Shown here: positions 25,103 to 33,421 of the stretch, piece by piece | How the letters are laid out: every line of letters starts with the position of its first letter | How positions within the stretch are numbered: the first letter of the stretch is position 1 | Source of the DNA: DRTC01 sp964521025 | GTDB taxonomy: Bacteria; Cloacimonadota; Cloacimonadia; Cloacimonadales; TCS61 | DNA length: 40,624 bases | Reading direction: 5' to 3' | Assembly (NCBI GenBank): GCA_964521025.1 | Contig: CAZFPK010000025.1 | Location: 1-40,624, forward strand | Program-made: the position numbers and the translations under genes | The notes under the pieces: generated by a model | The model's input: only the letters and a program-made list of their open reading frames with translations | Told to the model about the DNA's origin: nothing | Database searches by the model: none

Positions 25103-25804
25103 ATGAAAAGAAACTTATTACCCGTAATGATCATAATGATGATCGTAATAATTGCAGACAACTTGTTTGCAGAACAGAATTTTGACGAAACAATGAATCA
25201 GATAACACACGAATATCTGAAGATCAAAGATGCACTCGCCAGCGACAAAACAGAAGGTGTTACCGCAGCGGCAAAAATGATGCTTCCTTTGATCGAGAAA
25301 CTTGAACTTACCAATGTTCCGGAAGAACAACAGACAAAGTTCAAGAAAATCCCGGATAAATTATCTTCCGCAACAACGGAATTAACCAAAGCAAAAGATA
25401 TTAAAGCAATGCGGACATCATTTAACGACCTTTCCAAACCAATGGCATTATGGGCGAGTATAACTTTACCAGAAGGTGTGAATGTCGCGTATTGTCCGAT
25501 GGCTCCCGGTTCCTGGCTGCAAACCGGAAAAGAGATCAGGAATCCGTATTATGGAGCGAAAATGCTTAAATGCGGTGAAATCGTTTCGGTAGGAAAAAAA
25601 GGATGTCCGCCGAATTGTACAAGATCCTGTTGTGCTGATGAACAAAAGACCGGTAGTCACATTTGTGAGGAAAAATGCGAACATAATCCGGAAATGATGA
25701 AAGACCACAAATGTAATGAAAGTTGTGATCATCATCAGAAAATGGAAAACAAACATGTTTGTGATGAGAACTGTGATCATGCGGGATGTCATAAACGGAT
25801 TTAG
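25103..25804 (+). CDS. DUF3347-domain exported protein with Cys/His-rich metal-binding tail
   Basis: 233 residues. Start ATG 25103 is preferred over an upstream in-frame GTG (25058) because AAGGAGG lies at 25088-25094 and a signal peptide (MIIMMIVIIADNLFA) follows. Residues about 28-170 match DUF3347: a helical part (EYLKIKDALASDKTEG, MRTSFNDLSKPM), then AYCPMAPGSWLQTGKEI and NPYYGAKMLKCGE. The last 55 residues carry repeated HxCxExCDH-like units plus CC pairs, a likely soft-metal sponge. It follows the CusA-like gene closely and precedes a terminator, so it is probably the final gene of the copper cluster; a periplasmic copper-binding role is inferred. Confidence 0.85.
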   Translation: MKRNLLPVMIIMMIVIIADNLFAEQNFDETMNQITHEYLKIKDALASDKTEGVTAAAKMMLPLIEKLELTNVPEEQQTKFKKIPDKLSSATTELTKAKDIKAMRTSFNDLSKPMALWASITLPEGVNVAYCPMAPGSWLQTGKEIRNPYYGAKMLKCGEIVSVGKKGCPPNCTRSCCADEQKTGSHICEEKCEHNPEMMKDHKCNESCDHHQKMENKHVCDENCDHAGCHKRI

Positions 25805-25851
25805 AATAACTTTCAGCGTTCCCAATCCTCGGTTAAGAACAATCAAAAACG

Positions 25852-25878
25852 AAGGGACAGTTTTCTGTCCCTTTTTTT
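25852..25878 (+). terminator. Rho-independent terminator of the copper cluster
   Basis: Perfect 9-bp stem aagggacag (25852-25860) with ctgtccctt (25865-25873), 4-nt loop, T tract to 25878. Confidence 0.93.
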
Positions 25879-25976
25879 ATTTTTCATTTTGAAACCATTT
25901 GACAAACATTCATTCATATTACAAAAGGTAAATGTTTTAAAAGTTCATCCGAATTTCTTCAAATTTGGAGGAGATA

Positions 25977-27266
25977 ATGAAAATAAAAATCGGTTTAATC
26001 TTAATTTTATTTTTCTCAAAAATCCTATTTTCACAATTATCGTTTGAAGATATTTATGATTTAGAATCGCTTTTATACAACATCGACAATTCCTATACAG
26101 AAACAACTTTGTTGCTAAATTCCGGAGAATATAATTTAACACCGGATAATCAAACAGATACTTTTTCCGGGAATGGCTTAAATCCTTTAAAGGAGATTGA
26201 AGTAACTGTCGGTTTACATATCAAAGGAAAATCTATAGAAATTGTGGGTACAAATAGAGATAGTGTCATCATCGAAACCAATTCAGGCTATGGTATTTTT
26301 ATCGAGGACTGTCCGCGCATAATCCTAAAAAATTTGACCATAACCGGAGGAATTCGGGACCAAGATGGGGAAGCGACTTGTGCTGCAGTTGTTGTCCGCA
26401 ATTCCAGCGTTGAAATCACAAACTGCATAATCAAGGATAATCAAGGAGATTATGAAAAAACGATAGCCGGGATTGGAGGAATTTTTGGCAGAGAAGGAGC
26501 AATCCTTCATTTTCATCATAATGAAATCCAAAACAACTCTTGGGATGGAATTGCACTTTACCGCGGCTCAACCGCAATAATCCACGACAATCTTATTTAT
26601 AACGGCAGAGGAGCAGGAATCGGTATTACCTGGGATGCAAGAGCAGAAATTTATCGAAATGTGATCCATCATTATTGGAAAGGAATCGGTTCATTTGGGA
26701 CGAGTCGTGTTTCCGTGAAGAATAATCTGGTTCGGGATCTGCGAGGTTGGGGAATTATCGCTACCGGCGAAAGCGAGATGGATTGTTCAAATAATATTGT
26801 TCTTAATTTGGGAAATGTAGGGATTGCTGGCTGGTCCGAAGATGCAAAGATTTATATTACGGATAATATTATAACCAATTGCGGGACAGAAGAACAGTGG
26901 GTTGCACCGCTGGTCGGCATCTGGATGAATTGTGATGAAGGAAACTACATAATCGAGAGGAATTTCCTTTATAAGAATAAAGAAGCAGACTTTGCTTTTG
27001 GATATAAAGCTGTTGAAAAAGAAACGGAAAAATTCACATTTATCGAAGAAAAAGATTTGTGTAAAAATAATCGGAATTTTACAACAGAATCTCATTCAAT
27101 CGATATTCTTCAAAGTAACTGGGGAAAAGATTCTGATTTATTCAAAGATAAAGGAAATCCACAAATTTTCGATTTGGATGGTTCCGCATGCGATTTGGGA
27201 ATTTATGGCGGTTATTACGGGAAATGGAATTGGAATCCGGATGAAAAACCTTTTACCGGTAAATAA
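25977..27266 (+). CDS. Exported right-handed parallel beta-helix protein
   Basis: 429 residues. ATG 25977 is chosen because GGAGGA lies at 25967-25972; the in-frame TTG at 25965 is inside it. A signal peptide (KIGLILILFFSKILFS) leads. Residues about 70-330 show repeated beta-helix rungs with N/D-rich turns (IKDNQGDYEK, HHNEIQNNSWDGIALYRG, IHDNLIYNGRGAGIG, VKNNLVRDLRGWGII), as in NosD-like or pectate-lyase-like PbH1 proteins. A role in binding or cleaving polysaccharide is possible, but no catalytic set can be named. It has its own leader after the copper-cluster terminator; no partner gene is evident. Confidence 0.85.
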   Translation: MKIKIGLILILFFSKILFSQLSFEDIYDLESLLYNIDNSYTETTLLLNSGEYNLTPDNQTDTFSGNGLNPLKEIEVTVGLHIKGKSIEIVGTNRDSVIIETNSGYGIFIEDCPRIILKNLTITGGIRDQDGEATCAAVVVRNSSVEITNCIIKDNQGDYEKTIAGIGGIFGREGAILHFHHNEIQNNSWDGIALYRGSTAIIHDNLIYNGRGAGIGITWDARAEIYRNVIHHYWKGIGSFGTSRVSVKNNLVRDLRGWGIIATGESEMDCSNNIVLNLGNVGIAGWSEDAKIYITDNIITNCGTEEQWVAPLVGIWMNCDEGNYIIERNFLYKNKEADFAFGYKAVEKETEKFTFIEEKDLCKNNRNFTTESHSIDILQSNWGKDSDLFKDKGNPQIFDLDGSACDLGIYGGYYGKWNWNPDEKPFTGK

Positions 27267-27305
27267 ATATTGCCTTAAAAACCACAGTTTTTTTTATTTG
27301 TTCTT

Positions 27306-27716
27306 ATGAAGATAAGAAAAAAAGAAAAAATATTCAGGTTTTTGTTCTGGTTCTGGTTGTTATTGATCGTAGTTTCATCGACGATCCCTTTTATAACAGC
27401 TCCGAAAATCGAGATCGGTAAAGCCCGTTTCGAGATCCGGCTGGATTATATTTTTCATTTTTTCATTTACTTTGTTTTTTCTATCATTTTCTTTCTCTGG
27501 AGAATATACGGGAAAGAAAACAATAAATACAAGATATTATCTACAATAATTTTCCTCTCGATATTACTGGCTGTTATCGATGAATTTCATCAGAAACTTG
27601 TTCCGGGAAGGATTTTCAATCCCATCGACCTGGTTTACAATTTTGCCGGTTTATTTACAGGATATTTATTCTCAATCATAACTTTTTGGAGAAAAAATAC
27701 CGTCAAAAAAAGTTGA
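27306..27716 (+). CDS. VanZ-like membrane protein
   Basis: 136 residues with about four transmembrane helices. The family signature is clear: LDYIFHFFIYFVFSIIFF, then AVIDEFHQKLVPGR followed by DLVYNFAGLFTGY. VanZ-like proteins are small membrane proteins of unknown biochemical role; the founding member gives low teicoplanin resistance. ATG 27306; no strong ribosome-binding site, start uncertain by a few codons. The stop overlaps an ATG (27716) that leads only to a 9-codon ORF, while the degenerate CMD-like gene continues in another frame. Confidence 0.82.
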   Translation: MKIRKKEKIFRFLFWFWLLLIVVSSTIPFITAPKIEIGKARFEIRLDYIFHFFIYFVFSIIFFLWRIYGKENNKYKILSTIIFLSILLAVIDEFHQKLVPGRIFNPIDLVYNFAGLFTGYLFSIITFWRKNTVKKS

Positions 27717-28046
27717 TGAATTTAACAAAGAACGCGAAAACTTAAATAAATTGGTACTTCAATTTGCAGATAAAGAAATTAAACGATTTTTCAGTTTGGA
27801 TTCTCAGGTTTATCGAGAAGATGTTCTTCCCAAAAAAACCAAAGAAATGCTCGGATTGGTCGCTTCTCTGGTTCTACGATGTGATGACTGCATAAAATAT
27901 CATTTACATGAATGTTTCAAGAAAATGTTTCCAATGAAGAATTGGAAGAAGTTATTTCAATCGGTTTGATCGTGGGCGGTTCTATTACAATTCCTCATAT
28001 CAGAAAGGCGGTGCTGTTCTGGGAAGAATTGAGTAAACGACATTAA
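27712..28046 (+). pseudogene. Frameshifted AhpD/carboxymuconolactone decarboxylase-like gene
   Basis: Reading from VDEFNKERENLNKL at 27712 the product matches small CMD/AhpD-like proteins: KTKEMLGLVASLVLRCDDC with the redox CxxC in RCDDCIKYH, then, after a -1 shift near 27921, NVSNEELEEVISIGLIVGG, PHIRKAVLFWEEL and a stop at 28044-28046. The shift fits loss of one G (aagGaa to aagaa). No ATG, GTG or TTG opens the frame before 27751, so the start looks lost too. Either a decayed gene or a sequencing error at the short A run; two independent defects favour decay. Confidence 0.75.
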
Positions 28047-28102
28047 TACACAGTATTTACAAATGTCGAGTTTTGTTTGAATAAGAAAATCTGCAAAAAA
28101 AA

Positions 28103-28133
28103 TTGACATAAATTCCTGATCTTAAAGTTTTTG
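28103..28133 (+). promoter_or_regulatory. Candidate promoter before the ileS leader
   Basis: Perfect TTGACA at 28103-28108, then TTAAAG and TTTTTG (28128-28133). Resembles the arrangement before gdhA. It would start transcripts just upstream of the 25-codon leader ORF. The -10 is uncertain. Confidence 0.35.
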
Positions 28134-28161
28134 GACAGATTTTTGGAAAAAGGAGATAGCG

Positions 28162-28239
28162 ATGAGTAACAGACATTTTCATAACCGGATAAGCTGTTGC
28201 TGTCGCTTTTGTATTATCACCAATATAAAAATCCGTTAA
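28162..28239 (+). CDS. Possible Cys-rich leader peptide upstream of ileS
   Basis: 25 codons, ATG 28162 with AAAAAGGAGA just upstream (28148-28157). The product contains RISCCCRFCII: three consecutive cysteine codons (TGT TGC TGT), another one two codons later, and five isoleucine codons in total (10, 18, 19, 22, 24). The stop lies inside a small perfect stem (28234-28240 with 28247-28253). The strong ribosome-binding site and unusual composition suggest a regulatory leader that senses Cys or Ile tRNA charging. Nothing here proves it is translated; a chance ORF is possible. Confidence 0.4.
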   Translation: MSNRHFHNRISCCCRFCIITNIKIR

Positions 28240-28279
28240 ATTCTTTTTTTAACGCTTTCTTAAAGCAACTAAAAATAAT

Positions 28280-28322
28280 TCTAATCCACTCTAATCAGGA
28301 TATTTTCATATCCCGGTTAGAG
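28280..28322 (+). promoter_or_regulatory. Stable hairpin with a competing arm before the ileS ribosome-binding site
   Basis: CTCTAATCAGGATA (28289-28302) pairs with TATCCCGGTTAGAG (28309-28322): 14 positions with one mismatch and one wobble. A second TCTAATC (28280-28286) just upstream could pair with the same GGTTAGA arm instead, so two exclusive folds exist. No T tract follows, so the effect would be on translation or RNA stability rather than termination. Confidence 0.5.
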
Positions 28323-28342
28323 CAAAAAATACAGGAGTTTTT

Positions 28343-31300
28343 ATGTATAGAACAGTCGATCCAAAAGAAAAAATAGAAGCGATGGAAATGCGGATCAGGA
28401 AATATTGGGAAGAACTTCAGGTCGATAAAAAGAGCGAATCTTTCCGGGAAGGAGCAAAAAGATTCGTCTTCTTTGAAGGACCTCCGACCGCGAATGGTAT
28501 GCCCGGCATCCATCATGTTATTGCGCGAACTTTGAAAGATACGGTTTGCCGGTATAAAACGATGCAAGGTTTCCAGGTAAAGAGAAAAGCAGGTTGGGAT
28601 ACGCACGGACTTCCGGTCGAGATCGAAGTCGAAAAGCAACTCGGTCTTTCCGACAAAAAAGAGATCGAGGAATACGGTCTGGAAAAATTTAATGATAAAT
28701 GCAAACATTCCGTTTTTTCTTATGAAAAAGAATGGCGGGAAATGACCAAACAGATGGGTTATTGGGTGGACTTGGAACATCCTTACATCACCCTGGAAAA
28801 TGATTATATCGAAACTGTCTGGTGGATTTTGAACGATTTTTATAAGAAAGGTTTGATCTATAAAGGTCATAAGATCGTGCCGTATTGTCCGAGCTGCGGA
28901 ACTCCGCTTTCCAGTCATGAAGTTGCGCAAGGTTATGAAGAAACGGAGGATCCGTCGGTTTTTGTGGGATTCAAAGCGAAAGACGAAAAAGATACTTATT
29001 ATCTCGCCTGGACAACGACTCCGTGGACTTTGATCTCGAATGTTGCACTCGTTGTTCATTCTAAGGAAAAATATGTGAAGATCAAATTGGGAGAAGAATA
29101 TCTCATCCTCGCCAAAGCGCGATTGGATGTGATCGATCATAAATATGAGGTTGTAAACGAATTTAACGGGAAAGACATGGAATTCAGAGAATACGAACAA
29201 CTTTTCCCATTCGTTATTCCTAAAGAAAAGGCGTTCCATATCGCTGTTGCGGATTATGTTACGATGGATGACGGAACCGGAATCGTTCATACTGCTCCTG
29301 CTTTTGGGCAGGATGATTATAACCTGGGAAAGGAATATGATCTGCCGTTTATCCAACCAGTAGATGAGAGCGGGAAATTTACAAAAGTTATAAAAGATTG
29401 GGCGGGAGTATTCGTTAAAGATGCTGATAAAGGAATTATCCGCAATTTGAAAGAAAGGGGTTTGCTTTATAAAAGAAAACAGATCACACATAGTTATCCG
29501 TTCTGCTGGCGCTGTAAAAGTCCACTCATCTATTATGCTCGCAGTAGTTGGTATATCAAAACCAGCGATTATAAAAAACAGATGCTGGAGAATAATCGCA
29601 AGATCGCCTGGTATCCGCCATTTGTTGGAGAAAAGCGATTCGGAGAATGGCTGGAAAATAATGTGGATTGGGCGATCTCCCGCGATCGATTCTGGGGAAC
29701 TCCGCTCAATATCTGGGTTTGTGAAGATTGTGGAGAATTGGAAAGTGTCGGATCGATCAAAGAATTGCGGGAAAAAGGCAGAATGAAAGACGGTGCGGTT
29801 ATTCCGGAAAATATAGAATTACATCGACCTTATGTGGACGAAATCGAGTTTGTATGTCCAAAATGCAAAGGCAAAATGAACCGCACACCGGAAGTAATCG
29901 ACTGCTGGTTCGATAGCGGAGCAATGCCTTTCGGTCAATGGCATTATCCTTTTGAGAATAAGGATAGGTTTGAAAAAGAACTTTTCCCGGCGGATTTTAT
30001 CAGCGAAGGACTCGATCAGACGCGTGGCTGGTTTTATTCTCTGCTGGCAATTTCCACACTTCTTACCGGAAAATCTTCCTATAAAAGTGTATTAGTAAAC
30101 GATATGATCCTCGATATAAAAGGGCAGAAAATGAGTAAATCAAAAGGGAATACGGTCGATCCGCTGCGCTTGATGACGGATCATGGAGCTGATGCCATTC
30201 GTTTGTACCTACTCGCTGTCAGTCCACCCTGGGTTCCTACTAAATTCGATGAAAAAGGTGTGGTCGAGATCGTTAATAAATTTATTGGAACTCTGAAAAA
30301 TGTGTACTCCTTTTATGTAACTTATGCGAATATCGATAAATTCAAAGTAAAGGAAAAAGAGGTTTCCGACACAAAAAAGATCGAGATCGATAAATGGATA
30401 ATGTCCCGGCTTCATACTTTGATCAAAACAGTTACGGAAAATACTGAAATATATGAATTAACCCGCAGTGTGAGAGCGATCCGGGATTTCGTGATCGATG
30501 ATCTAAGTAACTGGTATGTGCGCCGCAGCCGTAGAAGGTATTGGTCTCTTGAACTCTCGGAAGATAAAAGGCAAGCGTATATCACGCTTTATCAAGTTTT
30601 GATTTCTGTCAGTAAATTGATGGCGCCATTTGCTCCTTTCCTTTCGGAAGAAATTTTCACAAATCTGACCGGCAAAGAAAGTGTTCACTTGGAGAATTAT
30701 CCAAAAGTAAACGATGCTGTCATCTTCCAGGAATTAGAAGAAGAAATGCAAACTGTGATCGATCTTGTTTCCCTGGGAAGAGCAGCGCGAAACACCTGCA
30801 AGATCAAGGTTCGTCAGACTCTGCAGGCACTATATATTCCCGAAAAATATCATCATTTGATCATACGAATGGAAAACCTTATCAAAGAAGAGATAAATGT
30901 TAAAGAGATAAAATATATCAGCGAAAAAGATGATTTTGTGCAGTATGAAATCAAAGTGAATTTCAAAGTGATGGGACCGAAATACGGGAAACATGTAAAA
31001 AATATTGCTCAAGCGGTTTCAGTTATGGACGGAACTCACATCGTCGAAAAACTGCATCAGGGAAAAGATTATTTTATCGATACGAACGGTCATTCCTACA
31101 AAATCACGGAAGAAGACATTTTCATCTCGATCAAAGACAAAGAAGGTTTTGTTTTCGAAGCGAATAAAGACCTTTATATTGCCCTCGATAGGACTCTCAC
31201 TCCGGAATTGATCGAAGAGGGATTGGCTCGGGAACTGGTGAATAAAATCCAATTTACGCGCAAAGAAAAAGGTCTGGATATTATGGATCGCGTCAAAATA

Positions 31301-31471
31301 TTTTTTGCGGGAAATGATGAGATTGCTGCGGTTTTTGATAAATTCAAAAAGTATATTTATGAAGAAACTCTGGGGAAAAGTCATTTCCGCGTCAAAGAAT
31401 CTCATGCTGATATGATCAAATGGGATATCAATGAGCGGGAAGTTTTTTTGACTGTGGAAAAAAGAAACTAA
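28343..31471 (+). CDS. ileS: Isoleucyl-tRNA synthetase, archaeal/eukaryal type
   Basis: 1042 residues. Class I synthetase charging tRNA-Ile. The ATP motif appears as PGIHHV (54-59) in GPPTANGMPGIHHV, the form of the archaeal/eukaryal-like (type 2) enzymes that are often mupirocin-resistant, instead of the classical bacterial HYGH. KMSKS is at 596-600. WTTTPWTL marks the CP1 editing domain; CPSCGTP, CEDCGE and CPKCKG are zinc-site pairs. The C-terminal part is the long type 2 anticodon-binding extension. ATG 28343 with AGGAG at 28332-28336. A structured leader precedes it. Acquired from or shared with archaea is a known pattern for this type. Confidence 0.96.
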   Translation: MYRTVDPKEKIEAMEMRIRKYWEELQVDKKSESFREGAKRFVFFEGPPTANGMPGIHHVIARTLKDTVCRYKTMQGFQVKRKAGWDTHGLPVEIEVEKQLGLSDKKEIEEYGLEKFNDKCKHSVFSYEKEWREMTKQMGYWVDLEHPYITLENDYIETVWWILNDFYKKGLIYKGHKIVPYCPSCGTPLSSHEVAQGYEETEDPSVFVGFKAKDEKDTYYLAWTTTPWTLISNVALVVHSKEKYVKIKLGEEYLILAKARLDVIDHKYEVVNEFNGKDMEFREYEQLFPFVIPKEKAFHIAVADYVTMDDGTGIVHTAPAFGQDDYNLGKEYDLPFIQPVDESGKFTKVIKDWAGVFVKDADKGIIRNLKERGLLYKRKQITHSYPFCWRCKSPLIYYARSSWYIKTSDYKKQMLENNRKIAWYPPFVGEKRFGEWLENNVDWAISRDRFWGTPLNIWVCEDCGELESVGSIKELREKGRMKDGAVIPENIELHRPYVDEIEFVCPKCKGKMNRTPEVIDCWFDSGAMPFGQWHYPFENKDRFEKELFPADFISEGLDQTRGWFYSLLAISTLLTGKSSYKSVLVNDMILDIKGQKMSKSKGNTVDPLRLMTDHGADAIRLYLLAVSPPWVPTKFDEKGVVEIVNKFIGTLKNVYSFYVTYANIDKFKVKEKEVSDTKKIEIDKWIMSRLHTLIKTVTENTEIYELTRSVRAIRDFVIDDLSNWYVRRSRRRYWSLELSEDKRQAYITLYQVLISVSKLMAPFAPFLSEEIFTNLTGKESVHLENYPKVNDAVIFQELEEEMQTVIDLVSLGRAARNTCKIKVRQTLQALYIPEKYHHLIIRMENLIKEEINVKEIKYISEKDDFVQYEIKVNFKVMGPKYGKHVKNIAQAVSVMDGTHIVEKLHQGKDYFIDTNGHSYKITEEDIFISIKDKEGFVFEANKDLYIALDRTLTPELIEEGLARELVNKIQFTRKEKGLDIMDRVKIFFAGNDEIAAVFDKFKKYIYEETLGKSHFRVKESHADMIKWDINEREVFLTVEKRN

Positions 31472-31740
31472 CCACGGAGAACACGGAGAGTACGAAAAAA
31501 AATAGACAGGATAAAAGGATTTACGGGATAAACCTTGAAAACGGTTAGAAATGAACTTAACAAGTTTCAAATACTTGTGAAGTTTAAAAGAAATCATAAA
31601 TTTGTTAACTCTCCAAGACTTCACAAATTTTGTATTCAAAACCGTTTTGTTCACCATTAATAAAAGTCAGTGTTTTGTCTGTGAAAGTCAGTGGCAAAAA
31701 AATCCTGTTTATCCTGTAATCCTGTCAAAAAAATAAATTA
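31472..31740 (+). repeat. Nested inverted-repeat intergenic region between ileS and the DUF1015 gene
   Basis: Complementary word pairs occur in mirror order: gacaggat (31505-31512) with atcctgtc (31719-31726), aaaacggtt (31538-31546) with aaccgtttt (31640-31648), ttgtgaagt (31575-31583) with acttcacaa (31618-31626). Also an accacggagaacacggag cassette right after the ileS stop and two aagtcagtg units at about 31664-31694. No gene seen. Confidence 0.8.
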
Positions 31741-31756
31741 AATAGGGAGAAAAATA

Positions 31757-33001
31757 ATGCCGAAAATAAAACCATTCAAAGGTGTTCGACCGGCAGCAGA
31801 TAAGATCAAAGATATTGCTTCACCGCCTTATGATGTTTTGAATTCAGAAGAAGCAAGAAAGCTGGTTCAGGGAAAACCGTATAGTTTTCTGCATGTCGTG
31901 AAACCAGAAGTCGATCTGCCGGAAGATGTCGATCTTTATGATGAAGTTGTTTATCTAAAAGGAAAAGAGAATCTAAATAAACTTATCAATGAAGGAATTC
32001 TCATCCAGGATGATAAACCGTGTTTTTATCTTTACCGGTTGATCATGGGAAATATCGATCAGGTGGGATTGGTAGCCGGAACATCCATCGAAGATTATGA
32101 GAACGATATTATCAAAAAGCATGAACATACCAGAGCTGTGAAAGAAGCAGACAGGATCAAGCATGTCGATACATTGAATGCCAATACCGGACCTGTATTT
32201 TTGACATACAAATCCAGTGAAAATTTTAACAAAATTGCAGCTAATATCATGCAAACCAAACCGGTTTATGATTTTGCAGCAGATGACGGAATCAAACATA
32301 TTTTCTGGAAGATCGATGATGAAAACTCGATCAGAGAAATTGCAGATATTTTTTCCGGGATCGACTATCTTTATGTGGCAGACGGTCATCATCGTTCTGC
32401 TTCCGGCACTATTGCCGGTCAGAGACGAAGGGAGAAAAATCCAAACCATACAGGAGAAGAAGAATATAATTTCTTCCTGTCAGTCATCTTTCCGCATAAC
32501 CAACTTTACATCATGGATTATAATCGTGTTGTGAAAGATTTGAACGGGCTTTCTACCGATAGATTTCTGGAATTGGTCAGAGAAAAATTTCATATTGAGG
32601 AATTCTCCGAAACAAAACCTTACCATCCCAAAGAACTTCACAATTTTGGAATGTATCTGGACGGAATATGGTATGATTTGAGAGCAAAAACCGGAACTTT
32701 CGATGAGAATGATCCGGTGAAATCACTCGATGTTTCAATTTTGCAGGAAAATCTACTTTCACCTATTTTAGGAATCGGTAATCCGCGGAAAGATAAAAGA
32801 ATCGATTTTGTAGGTGGAATTCGCGGTCTGGAAGAATTATCCAAACGAGTCGATGCCGGAGAAGCGGTTGCTTTCTCGATGTTCCCGACTTCGATCGAAC
32901 AATTGATGGCAATCGCGGATGAGGGAAAAGTTATGCCTCCGAAATCTACATGGTTCGAACCGAAACTTCGTTCAGGAGTGATCGTTCATTTGCTGGACTG
33001 A
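31757..33001 (+). CDS. DUF1015 family protein
   Basis: 414 residues, normal length for the family. Starts IKPFKGVRPAADKIKDIASPPYDVL, the standard DUF1015 opening, and contains KHEHTRAVKEADRIKH and YVADGHHRSASG. The DGHHR element recalls the ParB/sulfiredoxin fold, within which free-serine kinases are known, so a small-molecule kinase or nucleotide-dependent role is possible but unproven. Cytoplasmic, no signal peptide. ATG 31757 with TAGGGAG just upstream, so it has its own Shine-Dalgarno sequence despite the repeat-filled gap. Often found in anaerobes near amino-acid metabolism genes, but here its neighbours are ileS and rimO. Confidence 0.88.
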   Translation: MPKIKPFKGVRPAADKIKDIASPPYDVLNSEEARKLVQGKPYSFLHVVKPEVDLPEDVDLYDEVVYLKGKENLNKLINEGILIQDDKPCFYLYRLIMGNIDQVGLVAGTSIEDYENDIIKKHEHTRAVKEADRIKHVDTLNANTGPVFLTYKSSENFNKIAANIMQTKPVYDFAADDGIKHIFWKIDDENSIREIADIFSGIDYLYVADGHHRSASGTIAGQRRREKNPNHTGEEEYNFFLSVIFPHNQLYIMDYNRVVKDLNGLSTDRFLELVREKFHIEEFSETKPYHPKELHNFGMYLDGIWYDLRAKTGTFDENDPVKSLDVSILQENLLSPILGIGNPRKDKRIDFVGGIRGLEELSKRVDAGEAVAFSMFPTSIEQLMAIADEGKVMPPKSTWFEPKLRSGVIVHLLD

Positions 33002-33002
33002 T

Positions 33003-33420
33003 GTAACTCAAACCTCCGGTTTGAGAATCTAAAAATCCAACTTGTTCTCCAATTGACAGCCAAATGAAAACTCGATCAGTAAGTAAAGAATTGTCAGTCT
33101 GAGTTGAGACGAAGACTTACAATTCTCCGTCTATAAATCAATTAAACTAAATCCTTCGACTACGCTCAGGATGACAGTTTTGTTTAATTTGTCAAAACAA
33201 AACATTTTTTCATATGTACTATGAATTTGAGAATGATAAAACCTCCGGTTTGAGAATTTAAACGGTTTTCGAAATCGCAGAAACTTCGGAAGTTTTTGAT
33301 TCGAACATTGTGAAAAATTACTTAATTGACTTTGTAGTTGATTAACAAAACTTCACAAATCTGTAAGATTTGGTAATTTTTTTTTTGCGTTTTTCGTGTA
33401 TTTCGTGGTTAAAAACAAAA
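33003..33420 (+). repeat. Patchwork of repeat cassettes between DUF1015 and rimO genes
   Basis: A 420-bp gap with no gene. aacctccggtttgagaat occurs identically at 33011-33028 and 33240-33257; the first sits in a perfect 8-bp hairpin (33007-33014 with 33018-33025). Also atccttcgactacgctcagg (33151-33170), aacggtttt (33261-33269), acttcacaaatc with a following caaatc-tgtaa-gatttg hairpin (about 33347-33370), and ttttcgtgtatttcgtggtt (33391-33410) ending 12 nt before the rimO ATG. Confidence 0.8.
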
Positions 33421-33421
33421 A

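Noticed and set aside
28080..28342. T-box riboswitch before ileS
   Set aside because: No T-box consensus antiterminator sequence and no terminator T tract is visible.
28295..29491. 398-codon open frame on the minus strand
   Set aside because: It lies antisense within the well-supported ileS gene, has no ribosome-binding site and no recognisable motifs; it is a codon-bias shadow.
31019..31657. 212-codon minus-strand open frame
   Set aside because: Antisense to the ileS 3-prime end and running into repeat DNA; Phe/Ser-rich composition typical of a shadow frame.
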